Source of the DNA: Prorocentrum cordatum | Lineage: Eukaryota > Sar > Dinophyceae > Prorocentrales > Prorocentraceae | Direction: 5' to 3' | Assembly: GCA_963575745.1 (NCBI GenBank) | Contig: CAUYUJ010012113.1 | Location: 859,559-923,558 of the forward strand | DNA length: 64,000 nucleotides | Part shown: piece after piece, positions 54,776 through 64,000 of the stretch | Numbering within the stretch: position 1 is the stretch's first letter | How the letters are laid out: each line of letters starts with the position of its first letter | The notes under the pieces: generated by a model | The model's database searches: none | What the model was told of the DNA's origin: nothing | What the model saw: the letters and a program-made list of their open reading frames with translations, nothing else | Translations under genes and position numbers: made by a program

Positions 54776-55115
54776 AAGGAGAATGATGAGGAGGAGGCGG
54801 AGGAGGAGGAGGAGGAGGAGGAGGAGGGGGAGGAGGAGGCTGGACAACTCAAAAGCAGGAGGACGAGAGCTGCGAGGGGAAACAGGAGAGGAGGACGAGG
54901 AGGAGGAGGAGGAGGAGGAGGAGGAGGAGGAGGAGGAGGAGGAGGAAGAGGAGACGGAGAAGAAGCCCATAAGGAGGAGGAGAAGGAGGAGCTGGAGGAG
55001 GAGATTTGGAAGACCAGGAGGAAGAGGAGGAGGCGGAGGAGGAAAAGTGGGGGAGGAGGAGGAGGAGGAAGAGAAGGAGGAGGCGGAGGAGGAGGAGGAG
55101 GAGGAGGAGGAGGAT
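54776..55115. repeat. (GGA)n purine tract, ~340 bp
   Basis: gga/gag triplets with aga and tgg interruptions. It yields Glu, Gly, Arg, Ser and Leu runs; the long frames at 54486-55634 and 55579-54752 depend on it. Confidence 0.95.
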
Positions 55116-57049
55116 CGAGGAGGGACGGCCTTCCCCTCTTCGGTCGCCGGCGGAGCCCCCCGCCGCGTCGGCGGCGCCCTCGAGCGGTGGAAGTCGTGGG
55201 CGGCCCGTTGCGGCGCCCGCGCTGCTGCTGTCCGCGGCGGCGGCGCTGGTCGTGGCGCTGGCGGCGGGCCCGCAGGCGGTCGGTCGACGAGACCTATACA
55301 CTCGCAGGCGATGTTTCTCCCCCAACCCCCGACGTCTCGACGACAAATGAAGCCGCGCAGAATGGAGGGGACCCCTGGGATATACCCCAGGGGGGCTGTT
55401 CGGGTGCACCCCTGTCGAGGACGGGCGCCCCCCTCTCGTATATTCCAGGGTTGGCATTGGGCCCCAAGTTCCTGGTCCACTCGAACCCCCACGATGTTTG
55501 GGATAGGGGTCGAAATATCCCCTGTCATACACATCCGTGAGGGGGGAGGTTTCGAGAGTGTTCTTTCCAGGACTGCCAAGGCCCGTCCCCTCTCGCTTCT
55601 CCCCTGGGCTCGTCGCCGACATGCAGATCCATGAAGGGGATGTTGTGGAACGCGTTGAGATGTTCGAGGCCTGGCGTGGTTTCCATCGGATGCGCCTCGT
55701 CGAGAGCGTTTCGGGGGTGCCCGGATCGTCCCGAACAGCCACCAGAGAGGGCCGAGCTAATGGCGGGAAAGAACACCGACTCATGCACAGGTTCCCATTG
55801 CTCTTGACTTCACAATGTGTATATTTGCGAAAAGCTCCAATAGGGCCAAATAGTACCTAATATCGCCAAATAGCGTCCAATAGCGCCTAGCAGCGCCGAG
55901 TAGTCTCAAATAGCGCCCAAGAGCGGCCGAAAACTCCCAACAGCGCCAAGTGAGGGAGATAGATGCATTCTGTCTGCTCTGTGCGCGATTGGGCGTGATA
56001 TTGGGCGCCATGGGCACGACCAACAGCTTCCGTGAAGTGATTTCTAGCTTCCATGGCGCGGCAACGTCAGGGGTGGACACCACAGGAGGTAAAGGTACCG
56101 ACGCCGCTGCCCTTCCTCGTTTTCGCCGTTTTGGGCCTCCTGGGAGGCTTTCGTGGCCACGTCTGAATTCGCCCCGACATTCTCGTCAGAACGCACCCCT
56201 GGAGAGGTCCAGGGAGCAGTGATATCGGTATAGTTTGGTCTACGTGCCTCGCCGATCCTCAGTCGGCCATTCGTGGCCGATGGTGGCCTGCTGGCCCACC
56301 CCGCCCAGGAGCATGCGCATTTGCATGCATGTGCCATCGGGGGCCAGTCGCCGATCTATCGGCGATGCCTCGCCGATGCCCCCACTCAAGTTTCCCCCCC
56401 GAGCTGCACCCCCCCTTCCGTTCAGCCTCAACCCACCGCCTCGGGGCCTGCAGTCGAGATTCATCAGTGGGTCGACCCTGCCAAAATCAAGGGTACCCTC
56501 GTGTCCTGTGTTTTGCGACCCATGCCTTTACATTCCCATGGCAGGGTGGCCCTCGGAAGGGTCTTGCGTTTTCTCGCGTGTCCTCTCCAATCAATCCCGA
56601 CTCTGTCTTGACTGAGCCTTGGCCAAGCCGGAGGGGGGAGGGGGGGGACGTGTACATTGGGCTGAGCTAGGAGCAGTGGGCACGTGTAGGTCTCGTCGCC
56701 CTGAGGCGGCTAGCGCTGAGGACCACCGCGAATCGAGGGACCAGAGAGGATTCGAGGAGGCGATCGACTACAGTTTCAGGCCGATTATACGAACATCGGT
56801 ACGTAGCATGTTCCATATATCTCCGGCGCATTCTACGCATTGTTCGCAGATTCGATGGGAACGGCTTTGGGGCAATTCATTTCTGTAGTCGGCATCCTAC
56901 TCGGACGATCATGACATGGACAGAAACGTTCGGAGGTCCACGCGGATTGCTCGGGTCCAGGCTGGCGCCGACCCTGCCGCGCTGATTTCCTACCCGACAA
57001 GTTTGGGTCGCAAGATTTCGAGAGCAGAGTTCCCGACCCTTCCATTCTG
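55116..57049. other. Mixed GC-rich sequence, no gene recognised
   Basis: A ~10-bp degenerate repeat aatagcgccc lies at 55840-55945. Other open frames have no supporting motif. Confidence 0.4.
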
Positions 57050-58010
57050 CATTCCGCGGCCACCAGATCCCCAGGTTCCCCGAGTGTTCCCGAGTGTCCC
57101 GCCTCGCGCCACTCTGCATACCGCGGCCGCCAGATTCCCAGGTTCCCCGAATATCCCCGAGAGTCCCGCCTCAAGCCACTTTGCATGCCGTGGCCGCCAG
57201 ATCCCGAGGTCCCCCCAGTGTCCCCGAGAGTCTCGCCTCGCGCCACTCTGTATACCGCGGCCGCCAGATTCCCCTGTCCCCCGAGTGTCCCCGAGAGTCC
57301 CGCCTCGCGCCTCTGTGCATACCGCGGCCGCCAGATCCCCGGGTCCCCCGAGAGTCCCCGAGAGTCCCGCCTCGCGCCACTCTGCATACCGCGGCCGCCA
57401 GATCCCAAGGTCCCCCGAGTGTCCCCGAGAGTCCCGCCTCGCGCCGCTCTGCAAACCGCGGCCGACAGATCCCCTGGTTCCCCGAGCGTTCCCGAGAGTC
57501 CCGTCTCGCGCTATTCTGCATACCGCCGCCGCCAGATCCTCAGGTCTCCCGAGTGTCCCTGAGTGTCCCCGAGTGTCCCCGGGTGTCCCGCCTCGCGCCG
57601 GCTCGCCCAATCTCCCACTCTGCATACTGCGGCCGCTAGATCCTTGCGCCACTGTGCATATATCGCGGCCGCCAGATCCGCAGGTCACCCGAGTGTCCCA
57701 GAGAGTCCCTTCTTCACGCCGCTTCGCATACCGCGGCCGCCAGATCCCCAGGTATCCCGAGTTTCCACGAGAGTCCGGCTTAGCGCCTCTATGCATACCG
57801 CGGCCGCCAGATCCCCGGGTCCCCCGAGTATCCCCGAGAGTCCCGCTTCCCGCCACTCTGCATACCGCGGCCGCCAGATTCCCAGGTCTCCCGAGCGTCC
57901 CCGAGAGTCCCGCCTCGCGCCATTCTGCATACCGCGGCCGACAGATCCCCAGGTCTCCCGAGTGACCCCGAGTGCCCCCGAGTGTGCCCGAGTGTCCCGC
58001 CTCGCGCCGA
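57050..58010 (+). repeat. ~67-bp satellite, about 14 units
   Basis: Units share ataccgcggccgccagatcc, ccgagtgtccccgagagtcc and cgcctcgcgccactctgc. The gcggccgcc landmark falls near 57122, 57254, 57322, 57390, 57732, 57800 and 57868. Short units near 57550-57600 carry extra ccgagtgtcc copies. Frames cycle with the period. Confidence 0.94.
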
Positions 58011-58175
58011 CAACTCATGATCACAGAGCGGGTTGATAGCATAGCAAAACACCGTCAAGCACAACACCATCGGCTACGACAAACCAGAGCATCACACCAC
58101 AACCTAGGGCCCTAGGGCTCCCTTTACAAATCTTAAACATCAAACTCCGAGTCGTGATTAAAACAACTAAGCACT
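58011..58175. other. Spacer, nothing recognised
   Basis: AT-richer unique sequence between satellites. Confidence 0.5.
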
Positions 58176-58372
58176 GTTGTCTACGTAGTGTTTTCTACGC
58201 AGTGCTTTCTCCCTCGTGTTTTCTACGTAGTGTTATCTACGTAGTGCTTTCTACGTTGTGTTTTGTTTACCTGGTGTTTTCTACTTTGTGTTTTTCTAGG
58301 TCGTGTTTTCTACGTAATGGTTTCTACGTAGTGCTTTCTACGTAGTGTTTTCTATGTAGTGTTTTCAGCGTT
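58176..58372 (+). repeat. ~17-bp array with TACGTA core
   Basis: Repeats of tttctacgtagtg with c and g variants, each containing the palindrome TACGTA. Confidence 0.93.
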
Positions 58373-58499
58373 CCAGCGTAGTGGCTGCGCTCTGTGAGCC
58401 GCTCTTTTGGGCCTTCTGTTAGCTGTTCTATGAGCCGCTTAAGCGCTGTGCAAGGCGCTGTGCCAGGCGCTGTACTGGGCGCTGCACCAGGCGTTGCAA

Positions 58500-58960
58500 A
58501 CTGAAACTCGCATCGCGAATCCCGCAAACCGAAACCCGACGCCAGAGCATCCCAGACAACCGAACCAGAAAGCCAGCCCGAAACGCGGAACCAAAAACAT
58601 CGGAAATCCGAAGCTACAACATTGAAATTTGAAAGCTTTCGAAACGCGGGATCAAAACAATCGGAGGCCAGAACATCGAAACCCGACAGGCAGCCCGAAA
58701 CGCGGAAACCTAATTATGGTAAACCCGAAGCCAGAGACTCGAAACCGAAAAGCCTGCCCGAAAGGCGGCACCCCACAAACCGGAAATCCGAAGGCAGAAC
58801 ACGAAATCCCGAAAGCCGGCCCGAAACGCGGAACCCGAAAACCGGACATCCGAAGCCCAAAACCCGAAACCCGAGAGCGGGCCCGAAACGCGGAACTTCA
58901 AACATCGAAATCCGAAGCCAGAGCACCGAATCCCGAGAGCCGGGCCTGAATCTTTGAATC
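58500..58960 (+). repeat. ~62-bp degenerate array (CCCGAAACGCGGA)
   Basis: gcccgaaacgcggaa at about 58575, 58695, 58758 (aaggcgg), 58821 and 58882, with gaaatccgaagccagagc-type interior. The plus frame at 58622-58957 reads Lys/Arg/Pro/Glu-rich; it is best explained by the array. Confidence 0.85.
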
Positions 58961-59265
58961 CACCCACGCAGTTCTCAGCATGGCAGAATGTGTTACGTCA
59001 TAACAGCACATACCATACCATACGACCAGACGCTATGACATAATGGATCAGACAGTCCAGAGCATATTACCACAACTCATACACTACCGACCATAGCATG
59101 ACATACCATGACATACCAATTCATAGTACACCAGTGACATCATATACCACAACGTAGCACAGCATCAGCACACTTTGCACTCCATGATTCAAACGCGACG
59201 TGGGCTCTGCTGGGAACACACGCCAAAGGTGTTGGTGGGGATCGCTCAAGTCAAAATTCGGTTTT
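58961..59265. other. CATACC-rich sequence, no gene
   Basis: Loose repeats of cataccat and cacagcat; nothing else seen. Confidence 0.5.
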
Positions 59266-59620
59266 TATTCCCTACCTAGGCTCTGCCTAGAAGGGTTCTT
59301 ACTCGGTGTGCTTAAAGGGCCGGGCAGTGGGGCCCGCCACAGGCGGTTCCCCAGGATCCGCCCCGTGGTTTCCCCAGTTACGTCCTTTTACTTTGCGTTG
59401 CTTATCTCATCTTAGCTTAGCTTATCTCAGCTTACCTTAGCTTAGCTTCATCTTACATCAGTTCCCTACCTAGGCTCTGCCTAGAAGGGTTCTTACTCGG
59501 TTTGCTTAAAGGGCCGGGCAGTGTAAATGCCCGCCCCGGGCGGTTCCCCCGGCATCCGCCTCGCGGTTCCCCCAGGATCCGCCCCGCGGTTCCCCCCGTT
59601 ACGTTCCCTGGGTTTACCCA
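59266..59620 (+). repeat. Direct duplication, ~194 bp apart
   Basis: ttccctacctaggctctgcc, tagaagggttcttactcggt and tgcttaaagggccgggcagtg start at 59268 and 59462. Each copy continues with ggcggttcccc/aggatccgcccc and then an agctt array. Confidence 0.92.
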
Positions 59621-59875
59621 GTTTAGCTTAGCTTAGCTTAGCTTATCTCATCTTAGCTTGGCTTAGCTTAGCTCTGCCTAGCCTAGCTTGGCTTAGCTTA
59701 GCTTAGCTTTGCTTAGCATATCTCATCTTAGCTTAGCTTAGCTTAGCTTAGCTTAGCTTAGCATATCTCATATTAGCTTAGCTTAGCTTAGCCTGGCTTA
59801 GCTTAGCTTAGCTGAGCCTGGCCTAGCTTAGCTTAGCTTTGTCTAGCCTAGCTTAGCTTACCTTAGCTTAGCGCA
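59400..59875 (+). repeat. (AGCTT)n pentamer arrays
   Basis: agctt with atctc variants at 59400-59455 and 59615-59875, alternating with the duplicated unit. Confidence 0.95.
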
Positions 59876-60400
59876 GCGCCGCATAGCGCAGCGCAGCATT
59901 AGCACAGCATAGCATAGCATAGCATAGCCAAGCATAGCATAGCATAGCATAGCATAGCATAGCATAGCATAGCATAGCTCAGCATAGCATAGTATAGCAT
60001 AGCATAGTGCAGCATAGCATAGCATATCATAGCATGTCATTGTTTATCATAGCAACGCGCAGCACAGCATCGCATAGCAGAACATATCGTAGCATCGCAT
60101 ATCATATCATAGTATAGCACAGCGCATCATAGCATCGCATATCATACCATAGCATAGCGCAGCATATCATACCATAGCATAGTCTAGCATATCAAAGCAT
60201 AGCATAGCGCAGTATATCATATCATAGCATAGCCTAGCACAGCATGGTATAGCGCAGCATAGCATAGCGCATCATATCATAGCATAGCATAGCCTTGCAT
60301 AACACAGCGCAGCCGAGCGTACCCTAGCATACCATATCATAGCAAAGCGCAGTACAGCGCAGCATAGTAAACCATCGCATAGCATAGCACAGCGCAGCGT
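59876..60400 (+). repeat. (AGCAT)n pentamer array
   Basis: agcat with atcat and agcgc variants for ~525 bp. It follows directly on the agctt array, from which it differs by one base per unit. Confidence 0.96.
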
Positions 60401-61735
60401 ATACGGCATGTAGATGCAGGTGTAACTGTAACTGTAGCTGTCGGTGTAGGTGTAGATGTTGCTTTCCTAAATGCTCCAACTCCTAGGTAGGGTCGCACTG
60501 GGATACTTGTATTCTGCTAGTTGCTCCATTCTAGATGTGTATGGGGTTATTGCTAGTTGTGTCGCGCCTCCATCTCCTGACCTCCCGCCTCCATCTATCG
60601 TCCATATTGCGACTTTCTTATGCTCGCTCTGACACGCGCAGAGTTAGACCCTTTTCACACTCTGACTCATATCGCGTCCAAACTATGTGGATATGCCAGG
60701 CGAAACGCTGGCTTCGGCGTCGCCAACTATCTTCCGAGGGCCACATGGACACGCACGCCCACGGGAGCTGCAAAAGGGTGATTCACGGGCTTGTCCGCAC
60801 CAACCAATATTGTGTGGACGTGTTGGGCAACACTTTGGTTTGGGCGTGCCCACCGTGCCGCGATCTCGCAGGCATGCCACTCGGGCATCCCAAGGGGGAC
60901 CGCCAGGGGAGTTACACGGGCATGCTCACGCCCAGATCGTGGGAATTCTTTTGGAGGAAGGCTGGTTTGGGCGCCGCCGACAATGCTTCGGCCCGAGGGG
61001 GGAGGGGTCTGTGAGGGAGGTTCACCGATGGTTGCCGACGTCTTTCTTACACGGTTCTTTGAGGGAGGTTCTAGAGGTTCTTGGCATGGGTATACGTAGC
61101 AGGTTCTGGCGCAATCTTGTATGAGAAAGCTTCCAGAGAGCTCCTGACGCGGGGAATGAAAAACGGGGGGGGGGGATAACGGGGGAACGCCCAGATTTCC
61201 AAGCGTCGCGAAGAAATCGCCAATGCATCGGCGATGCGTTGGGGTATGCGGCGCGATTCGCCGACCACCTCCCTTTTCGGACCTTGCGTCGGAGGCCTCT
61301 GCACGGGCCGACATGCCCTCACTCATCCCTCGCCCCCTCCGTCCCTGCTGTCCCCCCCCCTTCGCGCTCTTCGGGGTGGAGGAGGGCGGAGCCCAAGGGG
61401 CCGCCGACCTTCCCGCTTCTCTCCCTCCCCCCTCCTCGTCGCGTGCACTCAAGCCGCACAGCGAGGATGAGCGACCTTCCAACGTGACCCTTGCGTCCTT
61501 CCCCTTCGGCCCATCCCTGGCCGCTTTCGCAGGCCGTGCCCCGATCGCAGAGTGTCGACGTGGACGTCCAAGGTCTTCGCATCCTTAGCGTTCGTCCTTA
61601 TTATACGGGTTGACTGTACCCTTTAGGGGTCGATGTCCTCTTCGACATCGCATTGTGCAAATAGGGAGGGGCTTACGCAATGGACTGGGATGGGAGGGCG
61701 GGGTAGGACGTCAGAAACGACGCGACCGCACCTAG
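60401..61735. other. Mostly unique sequence, no gene recognised
   Basis: A gtaact/gtaggt run (60415-60460) comes first. Two overlapping plus frames (60535-61014 and 60687-61124) and a minus frame (61482-60727) are open, but none has a motif and their codons overlap too heavily to choose among them. Confidence 0.4.
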
Positions 61736-62190
61736 CGCGCCCTTATCACTCTCTTCCCTCCCCTGTCCTCTTCCCCCCCTCAGAGGCGGGGAGGGAGAAG
61801 AAGGAGGACAATCTGGCGCCCCCAGGAGGAAGTTGCTGCGGGGAAGGGCCCAGACTTCTTCGGCCTCCTGTTCAATCTCAAGGAGGCGGGCTCAGCGACC
61901 TGATGCTTCAGTCCTCCTCCTCCTCCTCCTCCGCCCGCGTCTCCCTCCTACTCCACCCTCCCCCCTTTCTCCACCCCCCTCCCTCCCCTCCTCCCACTAC
62001 CCTTCATCCCTCCCCCTCCTTCTCCTGCCCCCCGTGCCCTTCGTCTCATTCCATCCACATCTATCTTCCCGCTTCCCATTCCTCCACGTTTCCACTCTCT
62101 CCACCTTCCCCATTTGCCCACTTCCGCGCTTCCCACTCCCTCCTCTCATTCACCTCCCTCCTCATCTTTCTCCCTCCTCCTCCTTTCTTT
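61736..62190. repeat. Pyrimidine-rich tract
   Basis: cct/ctcc/tccc-rich with short breaks; low-complexity frames only. Confidence 0.8.
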
Positions 62191-62734
62191 ACGACGTTGA
62201 GCGGACATGAGCTGTTGCGTTCCGAGGGCCAAGCTGTGGGACAGTATACAGACTTAGGCGCAGAAGCAAACAATTCAGGCAGACAGCTAGCATGAAAAAT
62301 TAAAGGCACGGAGTGCACAAAAGTATGGGGGGCCTCGTGGGCACAGAGTAACGAAGCAGGCTGCCACAGGGGGTGCGCTCCATCCATTCCCCTGCCTTCG
62401 TCGGGCAGGATGCCGCCATCTGTGGGCCACGGCCCAGTCTTCTGTCGAGGCGCCGACCTCGCTGCTGCATCGTGAGCATCAGGCAACACCACCGAGCTCC
62501 AGCGAACTCCAGCGGGTTGTCACAGGCCCTTCGGGGTGGTGGCACTCGCAGTGCGCCCCCGAGGGGCCTTACACACCAAATGAGCAGTCCAATGAGCAGT
62601 CCCCCGACCCCCCTCCCGCGAGTCAGCGGGGGAGGAAGGAAAGACAGGGGGGGGGGGTCGTGCGAGCCTGGAGACCGGCAGCGGGAGTCTCTTCGCTTCT
62701 CTATGTATCCCAGGCTCGCATACGCACGCGTACA
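62191..62734. other. Spacer, no gene recognised
   Basis: Mixed sequence with a few short open frames and no motif. Confidence 0.4.
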
Positions 62735-62738
62735 CGCA

Positions 62739-62769
<31 letters not shown>

Positions 62770-62850
62770 CCACACCCACACCCACACCCACACCCACACC
62801 CACACTCACACCCACACCCACACCCACGCACCCACGAACCCACGCACCCA

Positions 62851-62894
<44 letters not shown>

Positions 62895-62940
62895 CACACG
62901 CACACACACACACACACACACGCACACACACACACACGCT
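62735..62940. repeat. (CA)n/(CACCCA)n/(CGCA)n microsatellite
   Basis: Cascade of ca dinucleotides, cacccacc hexamers, cacgcacg tetramers and ca again. Confidence 0.97.
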
Positions 62941-64000
62941 GAAAGGATGAGAAGTATTCCTAGCTCCCGTGCACGCCGCCCTGGTCCCCGTGGGTCTCGT
63001 GTCTCGTAGATCCCTGCGAGCCCCCTGGAGAGCACCCCGGCAGCGTCGAAAGACGGCAACACAAGATACTGAAGAATAACTTTAGATTCGTAACAGTATC
63101 ACTCGACCACATTTCTTGATTTGTGGCAATACTGTCTGGCCTGACTAGCGTGGCATGTCTTTGAACGTCAGCTGCTGCTCTGGGCGACGCTGGCCTCGCC
63201 CTATGCGAGGCGCCGGGCAGCTGGCCAAGAAACGTTTAGTACAAAACGGCAATAGGCAGAAATACGCGTGCAGGCAAACACGTAAGTATAGAAGACAGGC
63301 GGTGTGCAACAGAAAAGTTATGATGTCAAAGGGTGTGTGAGCAAGTCTCAAGCACACTTCTGAAACTACACCCGAGAAAGTGTATTCGCATCTCTGGGCA
63401 GTCCCTTCTCTGCGCAATAACATGTATACAGCAATCGTATAATAAATACAGAAGCACATATGAGAATATGCAGAAGCCGTAATGTACAAACATAACCACA
63501 CATACACACAAGCAAACACACATACACAAACAACACACAGGTCCATGCTGGCAGTCGCCGATTCGCGAGGATGATCTACGAACTGACGACATCTAAGATA
63601 GACGATGACCAAGATCGGCACCAACGTTGCCGCCTTCAGTCTTTTGGTCATGGTCATCGCTCTCTGTGTGTTCACACAGCATGACGAAAACTACGGGTCG
63701 GGTGTGCGTGTCCAGCTGCGGGCGCCGAGGCAGCCAGTCAGGAGGGAGGAGGAGGGATGGAGGATGTAGGAGGGAAGAGGGAGGAGGAGAACAGAGGCGG
63801 CGGGAGGACGAGGAGTGAGTGAGGAGGCTGGAGGACGAAGGAGGGAGGAGCAGGAGCATCCTCCTCCTGTCGGGGGCGCCCCCGCACCCGGACCTCCAGC
63901 GTCTGGCAGATTCGGGGCAGTTCCGCTGCCCCCGAGCTCCGGCCTGTGGTGGGCGGCTCCCTTTTGGGGCCGCCAGGGCCTTCAGAGGGGGAGGAGTAGG
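62941..64000. other. Window end, no gene supported
   Basis: AT-richer sequence with a minus-strand open frame (63675-63145) rich in Cys, Tyr, Leu and Val that reads membrane-like but overlaps a cacaca-rich stretch (63490-63535). Gga-rich sequence at 63735-63860. No motif or RNA gene was seen. Confidence 0.35.

Noticed and set aside
54486-55784. 300-380-codon frames on both strands rich in Glu, Gly, Ser and Leu
   Set aside because: They depend on the GGA tract and overlap each other on both strands; no motif outside it.
59400-60400. Telomeric repeat
   Set aside because: The units are AGCTT and AGCAT, not the TTTAGGG-type repeat expected in algae, and the tracts are internal.
63145-63675. Minus-strand membrane-protein-like frame
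   Set aside because: Hydrophobic runs come partly from CA-rich sequence; no clear signal or family motif, so not called a gene.
1-64000. Dinoflagellate spliced-leader sequence or relic
   Set aside because: I looked for its TTTTGGCTCAAG end on the plus strand and did not find it; a systematic two-strand search would be needed to exclude short relics.

Overview
The window looks like intergenic or heterochromatic nuclear DNA of a dinoflagellate alga (inference, moderate confidence). It has no intact, confidently recognisable host gene, no rRNA or tRNA gene that I could see, and no bacterial-style operon. It is very GC-rich and built mostly from satellites, microsatellites and inverted repeats. 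The only clear protein homology is a decayed Copia-type LTR retroelement whose gag, protease and integrase segments resemble the dinoflagellate Copia polyproteins I know. Most long open frames arise from repeats whose period is a multiple of three or that lack stop codons, so they are not annotated as genes.

0-15 kb: a ~375-bp tandem duplication (1-665) is followed by the retroelement on the minus strand. Read from high to low coordinates it runs: gag (14801 to about 13430, with a zinc knuckle split by a one-base insertion); aspartic protease (about 12.7-12.36 kb); a polyprotein segment in several frames (about 12.04-11.13 kb); a dUTPase domain with motifs 1-5 recognisable across one frameshift (11130-10706); a linker (to about 9.77 kb); and, after a ~7-kb interruption, a DD35E integrase with one extra base between the second Asp and the Glu (2606-1066). 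The interruption holds a ~170-bp satellite (2.7-4.06, 6.28-7.86 and 9.36-9.47 kb), an 89-bp satellite (8.06-9.30 kb), an inverted-repeat block (4983-5573) and a coding-looking relic (6205-5643, minus). No reverse transcriptase, RNase H or LTR was found.

15-40 kb: low-complexity, GC-rich sequence with trinucleotide, hexanucleotide and pentanucleotide tracts, an 11-bp array (26.5 kb), a hexamer array (29.04-30.2 kb), a 73-bp array (30.2-30.6 kb), (GAT)n (33.9-34.6 kb), and several hairpins or fold-back sequences. The most striking hairpin is at 24871-25042. A possible lone exon lies at 16208-16551.

40-54 kb: a head-to-tail series of about 0.5-1.7-kb repeat units that start near AGAATAATTATTGTTG and end in a (TTG)n tail. 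In seven units (A1-A5, C1, C2) the tail follows a conserved box ending CTTAAAATGG or similar, which encodes a related short C-terminal peptide and can form a small C/G hairpin. One related unit lies inverted at 53738-52853. The units are linked to other modules, (GCGACCCACC)n plus two GC-rich cassettes called D and E here, and the inverted pair at 52.25-52.94 kb makes a large palindrome. This composite family is the best candidate for something undescribed.

54-64 kb: a GGA tract, a 67-bp satellite (57.05-58.01 kb), 17-bp and 62-bp arrays, AGCTT and AGCAT pentamer arrays (59.4-60.4 kb), and a CA-rich microsatellite (62.7-62.9 kb), separated by sequence in which I recognise no gene.
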